Shown: positions 55,252-63,983 of the stretch, in pieces
Layout: every line of letters begins with the position of its first letter
How positions within the stretch are numbered: position 1 is the first letter of the stretch
Made by a program: the position numbers and the translations under genes
The notes under the pieces: generated by a model
Database searches by the model: none
Told to the model about the DNA's origin: nothing
Seen by the model: the letters and a program-made list of their open reading frames with translations, nothing else
From: Betaproteobacteria bacterium
GTDB lineage: Bacteria; Pseudomonadota; Gammaproteobacteria; Burkholderiales; SG8-39
DNA: 64,000 nt
Assembly: GCA_016713125.1 (NCBI GenBank)
Contig: JADJPT010000012.1
Location: 62,001 to 126,000, forward strand
Direction: 5' to 3'

Positions 55252-55680
55252 ATGAGACAGTCTTCGTTTCCCACCCCGCAGGACGCCGAGAACGCGTTCT
55301 ACGACGCGCTGGAACGCGCCGACCTCGAGGCGATGATGGCCGTATGGGCCGAGGACGAGGAGATCGTATGCGTGCATCCGGGCGGACCGCGGCTGGCCGG
55401 CCACCGCGCGGTGCGCGAGTCCTGGCGCGGCATCTTCGCCGGCGGCGGCGGCATGCAGGTGCACGTCACGCAACTGGTGGCCACCGAGGCCGTGATGCTC
55501 GCGGTGCACAGCGTGCAGGAGAACTTCGCCGTGTCCGGCGAGAAGCGCAGGATCGCGCCGGCGGTCGCCACCAACGTGTACATCAAGACCGCGGCCGGCT
55601 GGCGCATGGTGGTGCACCACGCCTCGCCCGCGCCGGGACAGGCCGATGCGCGGCCCGAAGCGCCGAAGACCCTGCATTGA
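55252..55680 (+). CDS. SnoaL/NTF2-like protein
   Basis: 142 residues with the cone-shaped NTF2-like fold pattern: AENAFYDALERADLEAMMAVWAEDEEIVCVHPGG, then a beta-rich half with HSVQENFAV and VYIKTAAGWRMVVHHAS. Many members of this broad family bind small hydrophobic ligands or act as stand-alone domains; no function can be assigned. It follows waaF by 40 bases and precedes the YheT-type hydrolase by 31. Confidence 0.8.
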   Translation: MRQSSFPTPQDAENAFYDALERADLEAMMAVWAEDEEIVCVHPGGPRLAGHRAVRESWRGIFAGGGGMQVHVTQLVATEAVMLAVHSVQENFAVSGEKRRIAPAVATNVYIKTAAGWRMVVHHASPAPGQADARPEAPKTLH

Positions 55681-55711
55681 GCGCACGGCGCCCGACCACG
55701 CAGGACCGGCG

Positions 55712-56686
55712 ATGAACGACTACCGCGCGCCGCACTGGCTGCCCGGCGGCCACGCGCAGACCATCTACGCCGCCCTCAACCGGCCGCCCATGCCGGCCTA
55801 CACACGCGAGCGCTGGGACACGCCGGACGGCGATTTCGTCGACCTCGACTGGGCGGGCCCGCGCGAAGCGCAGAACACGCTGCTGCTGTTCCACGGCCTG
55901 GAGGGCGGCTCGGGCAGCCATTACGCGCGTGCCATCGTCGCGCAGGCGGCGCAGGCCGGCTGGCGCTGCGCGGTGGCGCACTTTCGCGGCTGCTCGGGCG
56001 AACCGAACCGGCTGGCGCGCGCCTACCACTCGGGCGACGCCGAAGAGATCGACTGGATCGTGCGCCGCGTGCACGCCGCATCGGCCGCACAGGCCTCCCG
56101 GTCCGGACTGCCGCCGCCCCGCTTGCATCTGGCCGCGGTGTCGCTGGGCGGCAACGCCACGCTCAAATGGCTGGGCGAGCGCGGCGGCGAAGCCGCCGGC
56201 CTGGTGCATCGCGCGGCGGCGATCTCCGCGCCCTTCGACCTGGCCGCCGCGGGCCGCGTGCTGGAGCGCGGCTTCAACATGGTCTACACGCGCATGTTCC
56301 TCGCCACCATGAAGCGCGCCGCGGCCGCCAAGCTGGCGCGCTTTCCGGGCATCTTCGACGCGCGCGCCATGCAGGCGGCGCGCACGCTGTACGAGTTCGA
56401 CAACGCGGTCACCGCGCCGCTGCACGGCTTTCGCGACACCGACGATTACTGGTCGCGCGCCAGCAGCTGGCCGCTGCTGGCCGGGATACGCGTGCCCACG
56501 CTGGTGCTGAACGCGCGCAACGACCCCTTCATGCCCGCGCAGTCGCTGGAACGCGCACGCGGCGCCTCTTCCGATGTGATACTCGAGTTTCCGGAGCAGG
56601 GCGGCCACGTCGGCTTCCCGTCCGGCCTGTTGCCCGGCGGCCGGCACTGGCTGGCGGCACGCCTGATGGAGTTCTACACCTCATGA
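55712..56686 (+). CDS. YheT-family alpha/beta hydrolase
   Basis: 324 residues from the ATG at 55712. Catalytic Ser in AAVSLGGNATL, Asp in NARNDPFMP, and His in EQGGHVGF; oxyanion region FHGLEGGSGSHYAR. This is the COG0429 family, esterase-like enzymes with no firmly known physiological substrate. An in-frame upstream ATG at 55646 would overlap the preceding gene and is less likely. Its stop overlaps the phosphohexomutase start as ATGA, suggesting translational coupling. Confidence 0.88.
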   Translation: MNDYRAPHWLPGGHAQTIYAALNRPPMPAYTRERWDTPDGDFVDLDWAGPREAQNTLLLFHGLEGGSGSHYARAIVAQAAQAGWRCAVAHFRGCSGEPNRLARAYHSGDAEEIDWIVRRVHAASAAQASRSGLPPPRLHLAAVSLGGNATLKWLGERGGEAAGLVHRAAAISAPFDLAAAGRVLERGFNMVYTRMFLATMKRAAAAKLARFPGIFDARAMQAARTLYEFDNAVTAPLHGFRDTDDYWSRASSWPLLAGIRVPTLVLNARNDPFMPAQSLERARGASSDVILEFPEQGGHVGFPSGLLPGGRHWLAARLMEFYTS

Positions 56687-58060
56687 ACAGCGTCCCCGCA
56701 GAGATCTTCCGCGCCTACGACATCCGCGGCATCGTCGGCCGCACCCTGACACCGGCCGTCGTGCGCGCCATCGGCCAGGCGCTGGGCACGCTGGCGCTGG
56801 AGGCCGGCGGCCGCGCGATCGCCATCGGCCGCGACGGGCGCCTGTCGGGTCCCGAACTGTCGGCCGCGCTGGCCGAGGGCATCGCCGCCAGCGGCGCCGA
56901 CGTCCTCGACGTGGGCATGGTGCCCACCCCGGTGACCTACTTCGCCGCCCACCACCTGGGTTGCGGCAGCGCCGTGATGCTGACCGGCAGCCACAATCCG
57001 CCGGACTACAACGGCATCAAGATGGTGATCGCCGGCAACACCCTGTCGGGCGAGGCCATCCAGGCGCTGCGGCAGCGCATCGAATCCGGCGCGGTGCGCA
57101 GCGGCCGGGGCAGCATCTCGCCGCGTGACGTGGCCGAGGCCTACCTGGCGCGCATCGTCGGCGACATCCGGCTGTCGCGGCCGATGAAGATCGCCATCGA
57201 CTGCGGCAACGGCGTGGCCGGCGGCCTGGCCCCGGCGCTGTTCCGGCGCCTGGGCTGCACGGTCGAGGAACTGTTCTGCGAGGTCGACGGCCGCTTTCCC
57301 AACCACCATCCGGACCCTTCGCACCCGGAGAACCTGGCCGACCTGATCGCTCGCCTGCGGACCTCGGACGCGGAGCTCGGCCTGGCCTTCGACGGCGACG
57401 GCGACCGCCTCGGCGTGGTGACCAAGGACGGGCAGATCATCTACCCGGACCGCCAGCTGATGCTCTATGCGCAGGACGTGCTGTCGCGCAACCCCGGCGC
57501 CACCATCATCTACGACGTCAAGTCCACGCGCCTGCTCGGCCCGTGGATCGAGAAGCACGGCGGCGTGCCCATGATCTGGAAGACCGGGCATTCGTTCATC
57601 AAGGCCCGGCTCAAGGAGACAGGCGCACCGCTGGCCGGGGAAATGTCCGGCCATACCTTCTTCAAGGAGCGCTGGTACGGCTTCGACGACGCGCTCTATA
57701 CCGGCGCGCGCCTGCTGGAGATCGTGTCGCGCGCGCCGGACGCCAATGCCGTGCTGCGCGCCCTGCCCGATGCGCCCTCGACGCCGGAACTGAACTGGAA
57801 GCTGGCCGAAGGCGAACCGCACGCGCTGATCGAGCGGCTGCAGAAATCCGCGCCGTTCCCGAACGCCGAACGCATCCTGACCATCGACGGGGGTGCGCGC
57901 CGAATACGCGGACGGCTTCGGTCTGGCGCGCGCCTCGAACACCACCCCGGTGATCGTGCTGCGTTTCGAGGCCGACACTCGCGAGGCGCTGGCGCGCATC
58001 CAGGCGGAATTCCGCGCCGCGCTGCAGGGACTCAAGCCGGGGGCGACGCTGCCCTTCTAG
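56683..58060 (+). CDS. Phosphomannomutase/phosphoglucomutase (frameshift near the C-terminus)
   Basis: About 458 residues of the alpha-D-phosphohexomutase superfamily (AlgC/ManB type). FRAYDIRGIVG at the N-terminus, the phosphoserine loop TGSHNPPDYNG, the metal loop AFDGDGDRLGVV, and the sugar-binding GEMSGHTFF are all intact. An extra G in the run 57890-57894 shifts the last ~55 residues; the shifted frame gives VRAEYADGFGLARASNTTPV and ends with stop 58058-58060. The enzyme interconverts hexose-6- and 1-phosphates for nucleotide sugars used in surface polysaccharides. It may be coupled to the hydrolase gene before it. Its stop overlaps that of the convergent di-iron gene (CTAG). Confidence 0.92.
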
Positions 58061-58932
58061 CCGGCGGGCGCCGGGGCCGCCGATGGCGCCGCAGCCTTGG
58101 CCAGTTCCTTGCGGAAACGGTTCAGCTCCTGCAGCGTCTGTATGGGCCGATCGAACAGCTTGGACATGTTCAGCAGCAGCATGTCGATGACCTTCTTCTC
58201 CCAGGCCGCGTCGAAGCGGATCTGGTCGTCCAGCCAGTGCTCCAGCCAGGCCGGATCGGGCAGCTTGGACTGCACCGTGTCGTTCGGGAACATCGACTGG
58301 TTCACGTGCAGGTTGGTCGGGTGCAGCGGCTTGCCGGCACGCCCGGCCGAAGCCATCAGCAGGGCGATCTTGGCGAACGCGGCCTTGACCTCGACCCCGC
58401 CGCGCGAGATCGCGCGCTTCATGTACTGCAGATAGGCGCCGCCGTGGCGCGCTTCGTCGCGCGAGATCAGGTCGTAGATCTTCTTGATCACCGGCTCGGT
58501 GTGCCACTCGGCCGCGCAGCGGTACCAGTGGTTCAGGCGGATCTCGCCGCAGAAATGCAGCATCAGTGTTTCCAGCGCAGGCGCCGGATCGAACTGGAAG
58601 CGCACCGCGTGCAGCTCCTTCTCGGTCGGCACCATCTCGGGGCGGAAGCGACGCAGATACTCCATCAGCACCAGCGAGTGCTTCTGCTCCTCGAAGAACC
58701 ACACCGACATGAAGGCGGAGAAGTCGCTGTCGTCGCGGTTGTCGCGCAGGAACATCTCGGTGGCCGGCAGGGCCGCCCATTCCGTGATGGCGTTGAACTT
58801 GATGGTGAGCGCCTGCTCATCGGACAGCCTGGCGGGATCGAAGTCGTCCCAAGGCACGTCGTCGGCCATGCTCCAGCGCACGCGCTCCAGCGATTTGAAC
58901 AATTCCGGATAAAGCATTTTTCGTCCTGGCAT
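58057..58932 (-). CDS. Ferritin-like di-iron protein
   Basis: 291 residues from the ATG at 58932 with GGGAGG upstream; an ATG at 58917 is also possible. It is all-helical with two E-x-x-H iron motifs, FFEEQKHSL and SRDEARHGG, plus carboxylates in EWAALPATEMF and HFCGEIRLNHW. This is the pattern of the ferritin-like/acyl-ACP desaturase superfamily. It could be an oxidase, hydroxylase or desaturase using O2; the substrate is unknown. It lies 126 bases downstream of the B12-binding regulator on the same strand, so it may be read from the light-regulator promoter or its own. Confidence 0.82.
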   Translation of the reverse strand: MPGRKMLYPELFKSLERVRWSMADDVPWDDFDPARLSDEQALTIKFNAITEWAALPATEMFLRDNRDDSDFSAFMSVWFFEEQKHSLVLMEYLRRFRPEMVPTEKELHAVRFQFDPAPALETLMLHFCGEIRLNHWYRCAAEWHTEPVIKKIYDLISRDEARHGGAYLQYMKRAISRGGVEVKAAFAKIALLMASAGRAGKPLHPTNLHVNQSMFPNDTVQSKLPDPAWLEHWLDDQIRFDAAWEKKVIDMLLLNMSKLFDRPIQTLQELNRFRKELAKAAAPSAAPAPAG

Positions 58933-59057
58933 GGTGACCTCCCGCGATTGATGCTCGGTGCGCGGAACGCAGGTTGCATCGCAGATGTTACGACCATGCG
59001 GGGACACCGCAGGCCGTCCCAAGTCGATATCCTAACTCGGAGCAGGCACTAACATGA

Positions 59058-59990
59058 CTATGGCGTCAGAGTCGCCCGGGACCTGGCGTCACGCCATTCC
59101 TCCAGCGCCGGACCGATGCCCTGCAGGCCCGACAGGCAAAACACGCCCCGCGGCAGGCGCCGCGCGCGTTCCGGTCCCATGCCGCCGCACCACAGGCCGA
59201 TCTGTGGCGGGAGCGCGGCACGCAGCAGACTGAGGCTCTCCAGCATCTGGTTGGCGGGGAAATTCCCGCTGAACGACAGGGCCAGCAGGTCGGCCTGCTT
59301 GGCCAGGGCCGCGGCCGCCAGATCGCCGATCGGCGTCTGCAACCCCAGCGAGACGCACTCCGCCCCCTCCAGGGAGAACACCGCCTCGGCCATCAGCAAG
59401 CCCAGGCCGTGCTGCTCGCCCGGCAGCGTGCTGAGCAGCACGCGCGGCGTGCCGGCCGGACCGGAGATCTGCGCAATCGCCCCGCGCAGCACCGCCTGCA
59501 CCTGCTCGGTGAACAGGTGTTCCTCGAACACGCGGATCTCGCCGCGCATCCAGGCTTCGCCGACCAGCTGCAGCAGGGGGCCGCAGGTCTGCGTGACGAA
59601 GCGATACAGGCCGTCGCGCACCACCGCCTGGCTCAACTCGCGACGCAGTTCCGAGGTCTGGTGGGTTTTGACCAGGTACATGGCCAGGTCGTGTTCGACC
59701 GGCAGCGGCGTGGCCTCGCCGATCGACTGATCCATCAACACGCCGAGTTCCTCGGTCGACATGGGCAGCAATCGCCCCGGCCGCAAGCCGCGGTCGAGCA
59801 GGCGGCGCACCAGGCGCAGCTTTAGCACCTGCTCATCCGGATAGACCCGTTCTCCGTATGTATTGCGCTGGGGGCAGGGAAAACCGTAACGCCGCTCCCA
59901 GACGCGCAACACGTCCTTGGACAGCCCGGTTTCCTGCTCGACGGCGGAGATGCTGAGGGCTGCGGACGGTTCCAGGCTCACGACGCTCAT
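59058..59990 (-). CDS. LitR/CarH-type B12-binding MerR-family regulator
   Basis: 310 residues from the ATG at 59990. The MerR helix-turn-helix is ISAVEQETGLSKDVLRVWERRYGFP with the wing following, then a four-helix B12 cap and a Rossmann B12 domain. The AdoCbl motifs are present: W147-x9-E157-H158 and E192-x-H194-x-x-G197. These proteins bind adenosylcobalamin, repress in the dark and release DNA when light breaks the Co-C bond. The residue after Trp147 is Met148, where Thermus CarH has His132, which forms the bis-His light state. It is divergent from the glutathione peroxidase/folE2 genes and a palindrome lies right before its start. Confidence 0.9.
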   Translation of the reverse strand: MSVVSLEPSAALSISAVEQETGLSKDVLRVWERRYGFPCPQRNTYGERVYPDEQVLKLRLVRRLLDRGLRPGRLLPMSTEELGVLMDQSIGEATPLPVEHDLAMYLVKTHQTSELRRELSQAVVRDGLYRFVTQTCGPLLQLVGEAWMRGEIRVFEEHLFTEQVQAVLRGAIAQISGPAGTPRVLLSTLPGEQHGLGLLMAEAVFSLEGAECVSLGLQTPIGDLAAAALAKQADLLALSFSGNFPANQMLESLSLLRAALPPQIGLWCGGMGPERARRLPRGVFCLSGLQGIGPALEEWRDARSRATLTP

Positions 59991-60069
59991 TTGTCCAGGA
60001 CAAAACGTTGACATAAGGGATGTTTATCCGCATTATCCTCAAAACACAGGTATTTGACTAGGACAAAAC
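59991..60069. promoter_or_regulatory. Divergent overlapping promoters with LitR-type operator candidates
   Basis: Rightward: TTGACA (60008-60013), 17-base spacer, CATTAT (60031-60036). Leftward (minus strand): TAGTCA, 17-base spacer, GATAAT read from 60037 to 60032. The two -10 boxes overlap. A perfect palindrome TTGTCC-A-GGACAA lies at 59991-60003, touching the regulator ATG. The string AGGACAAAAC occurs there (59997-60006) and again at 60060-60069, directly before an ATG. A regulator binding one or both could control both directions; the second copy could also be a Shine-Dalgarno. Confidence 0.65.
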
Positions 60070-60321
60070 ATGCTGATCGAGATTCTGAGTGGCGCCTTGC
60101 TGGCCCTGGCCCAGCCTCCCGCCGCCGGCGGCGCCGTCGACAAGTCCGCCACGCCCCCGATGGACGCCGCGGCGCAAGCCTGCCGCGTCGAACCCGGCGA
60201 CGCGCGCATCGAACTGCTGGTCGAGGCGCACGCGCGCGGCTGGGCGCGCCTGCCCCTCGCGCCCCAGCGCCCCGCGCCTGTGCGACTGCTGTCTTCGCTG
60301 CCGGGAAAAGGACACGGAGCA
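60070..60321 (+). other. Open 84-codon segment before glutathione peroxidase, leader or extension
   Basis: An ATG at 60070, with AGGA six bases upstream, opens a frame that runs without a stop straight into the glutathione peroxidase gene. The 84 residues begin with a short hydrophobic stretch (LIEILSGALLALAQPP) and continue as an Ala/Arg/Pro-rich sequence with no recognisable domain. A normal signal peptide follows at residue 85, so a fused product would carry the signal internally. I favour a leader with the real start at 60322, but translation from 60070 is not excluded. Confidence 0.35.
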
Positions 60322-60885
60322 ATGCAGGTCCTGAGTACCCTGTTCGCGCCGCGCCTGTTCGCCCTGGCGCTGCTGTGCGCCGCGACCGGTACGGCGTGGG
60401 GCGCCTGCGAGGGCATGCTCAACCGCACGCTGGCCGGCATCGACGACAAGCCGCGCTCGCTGTGCCAGTACACCGGGCGCGTGGTGCTGGTGGTGAACAC
60501 CGCCAGCCAGTGCGGCTACACGCCCCAATATGAAGGTCTGGAGGCGCTGTACCGCAAGTACCGCGCGCGCGGACTGGTGGTGCTGGGTTTTCCGAGCAAC
60601 GATTTCGGCGGCCAGGAGCCGGGCTCGAACCGGCAGATCGCCGAGTTCTGCATCAACGAATACGCCATCGAGTTCCCGATGTTCGCCAAGACCAGCCTGC
60701 GCGGCGCGCAGGCCAACCCGCTGTACGCGGACCTGGTCAAGGCCACCGGCAAGCCGCCGCAGTGGAATTTCCACAAGTACCTGGTCGGCCGCGACGGTCG
60801 CAGCGTGCAGAGCTTCGACTCCCGCGTCGCGCCCGGCGATCCGCGCCTGATCGCGGCGCTGGAAAAGCTGCTCGCCGCACCCTAG
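60322..60885 (+). CDS. Glutathione peroxidase (Cys type), exported
   Basis: 187 residues. N-terminal signal peptide (about 1-28) ending in TAWGA, so the enzyme is probably periplasmic. Catalytic Cys in NTASQCGYTPQY, the Gln in FPSNDFGGQEPGSN and the Trp in PPQWNFHKY complete the peroxidatic site. The ATG at 60322 is preceded by ACGGAG. Such enzymes reduce hydroperoxides, usually with thioredoxin. It is the first clear gene of the plus-strand unit divergent from the LitR/CarH-type regulator and is likely light-regulated. Confidence 0.9.
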   Translation: MQVLSTLFAPRLFALALLCAATGTAWGACEGMLNRTLAGIDDKPRSLCQYTGRVVLVVNTASQCGYTPQYEGLEALYRKYRARGLVVLGFPSNDFGGQEPGSNRQIAEFCINEYAIEFPMFAKTSLRGAQANPLYADLVKATGKPPQWNFHKYLVGRDGRSVQSFDSRVAPGDPRLIAALEKLLAAP

Positions 60886-60986
60886 CCGCACCCCGGCCGT
60901 CCGCAGGACGGCAGCGCGCGGGTTGCGCGCTTCGCCTCACCCCCTCACCGCCTCAAATGCAGTCCATATCGAAGAAGGAATCCGAC

Positions 60987-61793
60987 GTGAACGCACCCGA
61001 AAAGATTTTCATTGCCGATGTGCAGGCTTTCGCCGACGCCCGCAACATCGCCATCGACGACGTGGGCATACGCGGCCTGCGCTACCCGCTGACGGTGGCC
61101 GGCCGCGACGGCGCGGCGCAAGCCACCGTGGCCGAGGTCGAGCTGACCGTCGGCCTGGCGCCAGAGGTCAAGGGCACGCACATGTCGCGCTTCGTCGAGC
61201 TCATGGAAGGCTGGCAGGTGCCACTGTCGGCCGCCGCACTGGGTCATCTGGCGCGGGCCATGCTCGAGCGCCTGGGCGCGGAGCGCGGCGCCATTTCGCT
61301 GAGCTTTCCGTACTTCATCCGCAAGACGGCGCCGGTGTCCGGCGTGCAGAGCCTGCTCGACTACCAGGCCGCCGCGCGCGCCATCGCGGCGGCCGACGGA
61401 TCGGTGGAGACCCGGCTCACGCTCACCGCGCCGGTCACCAGCCTGTGCCCCTGCTCCAAGGAAATCTCGGCGTACGGCGCGCACAACCAGCGTTCGCACG
61501 TGACCATCGAGGCGGTGGTCGACGCGCGCACTCACGACCTGGTCTACGAGGAACTGGCGGCGATCGCCGAACAGGGCGCCTCGTGCGAGATCTACGGGCT
61601 GCTCAAGCGCCCGGACGAGAAGTACGTGACCGAGCGCGCCTATGACAATCCGAAGTTCGTCGAGGACCTGGTGCGCGACATCGCGCTGGCGCTCGACGCG
61701 CATCCGGCCATCCGCGCCTACGTCGTCGAAGCGGAGAACTTCGAGTCCATCCACAACCATTCGGCCTACGCGCGCATCGCGCGCAGCAAGTAG
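60987..61793 (+). CDS. folE2: GTP cyclohydrolase FolE2 (type IB)
   Basis: 268 residues. The FolE2 signature is clear: EVELTVGLAPEVKGTHMSRF, the metal Cys region TSLCPCSKEIS, and AHNQRSHVTI. It makes 7,8-dihydroneopterin triphosphate for folate or other pterins. I chose the GTG at 60987, which has GAAGGAA upstream and gives a normal family start; the in-frame ATG at 60957 is an alternative. Pterin or folate genes are commonly clustered with LitR-type regulators, where they may supply the photolyase/cryptochrome antenna. Confidence 0.93.
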   Translation: MNAPEKIFIADVQAFADARNIAIDDVGIRGLRYPLTVAGRDGAAQATVAEVELTVGLAPEVKGTHMSRFVELMEGWQVPLSAAALGHLARAMLERLGAERGAISLSFPYFIRKTAPVSGVQSLLDYQAAARAIAAADGSVETRLTLTAPVTSLCPCSKEISAYGAHNQRSHVTIEAVVDARTHDLVYEELAAIAEQGASCEIYGLLKRPDEKYVTERAYDNPKFVEDLVRDIALALDAHPAIRAYVVEAENFESIHNHSAYARIARSK

Positions 61794-61815
61794 CGGCCGC
61801 CCGCGGAGCACGCCC

Positions 61816-63161
61816 ATGCGCATCGCCGTCGTCGGTTCCGGGATCGCCGGCCTGTCCGCCGCCTGGCTGCTCGCCCGCGAGCACCAGGTCACGCTGTTCG
61901 AGGCGGCCGACCGGCTCGGCGGCCACACGCATACGGTGGACGTCACGCTCGAGGGCCGCACGCACGGCGTGGACACCGGCTTCCTGGTGTTCAACCAGGC
62001 CACCTACCCCAACCTGGTGCCCATGCTGCGCATGCTGGAAGTGCCGGTCGCCGCCAGCGAGATGAGCTTCAGCCTGTCGCTCGAGGAACCGCGCATCGAA
62101 TGGTCGGGCAGCAGCCTGGCGACGCTGTTCGCGCAGCGCTCCAACCTGCTGCGCCCGGCGTTCCTGCGCATGCTGCGCGACATCCTGCGCTTCAACCGCG
62201 AGGCCACGGCCTGCGCCGATCGCGAGGACGCCGGCCTGCCCGGGGCCTCGCGCACGCTGCGCGATTTCCTGCAGCAGGGTCGGTACGGCGCGGCGTTCCG
62301 CGACTGGTACCTGGCGCCCATGGCCGCGGCGATCTGGTCCTGCCCGACCGAAACCATGCTCGAGTTTCCGTTCGCCGGCTTCGCGCGCTTCTTCCGCAAT
62401 CACGGTCTGCTCAAGCTGGCCAACCGCCCGCCCTGGTACACGGTGGCCGGCGGCGCCCGCCAGTACGTCGACAAGCTCGCCGCGGCGCTGCCCGACGTGC
62501 GCCTGTCGACGCCGGTGCGCGCCATCGAGCGCGACAGCCGGGGCGTGCGCGTGGTGAGCGAATCCCTGCGCGGCGTGCGCGCCGTCGCGGCGCAGCGCAG
62601 CGCGAGCGGCGAAATGTTCGACGCGCTGGTGCTCGCCTGCCACAGCGACCAGGCGCTGAGCATCCTCGGCGCCGGCGCCAGCGCGACGGAGCGTGAGGTG
62701 CTGGGCGCCATCCCCTACCAGCGCAACCGCGCCGTGCTGCACACCGACGCCACGCTGCTGCCGGCGCGACGCGCGGTCTGGTCGGCGTGGAACTACTCGG
62801 CCGGACGCGATGCGCCCGACGGCCGCCCGGTCAGCGTGCACTACCTGATCAACAGGCTGCAGCCGCTGCCCTGACGCAGCCGGTGATCGTCTCGCTGAAT
62901 CCGCATCGCGAGCCGGACGCATCGAGCGTGATTGGCGAGTACGACTACGATCACCCGGTGTTCGGCGCCGGCGCCGCCGAGGCGCAGGCGCGCCTGCCCG
63001 CGCTGCAGGGCCTGCGGCGCACCTGGTATTGCGGCGCGTGGACGCGCTACGGCTTTCACGAGGACGGCCTGGCTTCGGCGGTCGACGTCGCGCAGCGTTT
63101 CGGCATCTCCGCGCCCTGGGTCGCGGCCGGTGCCGGCACGAGCCTGAAGAAGGCGGCCTGA
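61816..63161 (+). CDS. FAD-dependent oxidoreductase, amine-oxidase fold (frameshift near the C-terminus)
   Basis: About 448 residues of the COG2907 type. N-terminal dinucleotide motif VVGSGIAGLSAAWLLA, GGHTHTVDV, GFLVFNQATYPNL, and PWYTVAGGARQYVDKL. A missing C in the run 62869-62871 creates a false stop; the next frame continues LTQPVIVSLNPHREPD and reaches WYCGAWTRYGFHEDGLASAV at the FAD-binding C-terminus. With the following DUF1365 gene and a cyclopropane-synthase-type gene, this trio recurs in light- or singlet-oxygen-responsive loci. The substrate is probably an acyl chain, by inference. Confidence 0.87.
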
Positions 63162-63163
63162 TC

Positions 63164-63983
63164 GTGCACGAGGCCGGCACCGCGGCGCGCATCGGCACCG
63201 AGGCCGACGCCGAACTGCTGACCGGCACGGTCATGCACCGGCGCCTGCGCCCGGTGGAGAACCGTTTTTCCTACGGTGTGTTCTTCCTGCGCCTGCGGCT
63301 GTCGGCGCTGGAACGCACCGGCAACGCGCTGTTCTCGCTCAACCGCTTCAACCTGGCGAGCTTCCACTACCGCGACCACGGTGCGCGCGACGGCACCCAC
63401 CCGCTCACCTGGATACGCGCGCTGCTCGCCCGCGAGGGTCTGGCCTGCGCCGACGGCGAGGGCTGGCTGCAGTGCTTTCCGCGCGTGCTGGGCTACGTGT
63501 TCAACCCGGTGAGCTTGGTATTGCCACGACCGCGGCGGCGCCCTGCGTGCCATCCTGGCCGAGGTCAACAACACCTTCGGCGAGACCCACGCCTACCTGC
63601 TGGCGCAGCCGGACGGCGCGCCGATCGCCGACGGCGACGAGATGCAGGCGCGCAAGGTGTTCCACGTTTCGCCCTTCTTCCCGGTCGCCGGCGGCTATCG
63701 CTTCCGCTTCGGCATGCGCGAGGGCCTGCGCATGGCGCGCATCGACTACTACTCGGACCCCGGCGCTGAGGCGGGCGAGGCGGCGCAGCCGCTGCTGCTG
63801 ACCGCCGTGTCCGGGCGCGCGCAGCCGCTGCGCGCGCCCGCGCTGCTGCGCGCCTGCCTCACGCACCCGATGATGACCGTGGGCGTGGTGGCGCGCATCC
63901 ACTGGCAGGCGCTGCGGCTGTGGCTGCGGCGCGTGCCGTTCTTTTCCAAACCCCGACCCCCTCTGGAACGAGTCACACGATGA
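63164..63983 (+). CDS. DUF1365 protein (frameshift in this sequence)
   Basis: About 273 residues after repair. A GTG at 63164, two bases after the upstream stop, starts the frame; the DUF1365 core begins TGTVMHRRLRPVENRFSYGVFFLRL and reads GYVFNPVS. Two bases are missing near 63515-63517; the other frame resumes WYCHDRGGALRAILAEVNNTFGETHAYL and the FHVSPFF motif. The function is unknown. The gene travels with the FAD oxidoreductase before it and a CFA-synthase-like gene in many Proteobacteria. Its stop overlaps the next ATG as ATGA. Confidence 0.85.

Noticed and set aside
59991..60014. A longer start for the B12-binding regulator at 60014
   Set aside because: It would place the palindrome inside the coding sequence and add eight residues not typical of the family; the ATG at 59990 gives a normal MerR start.
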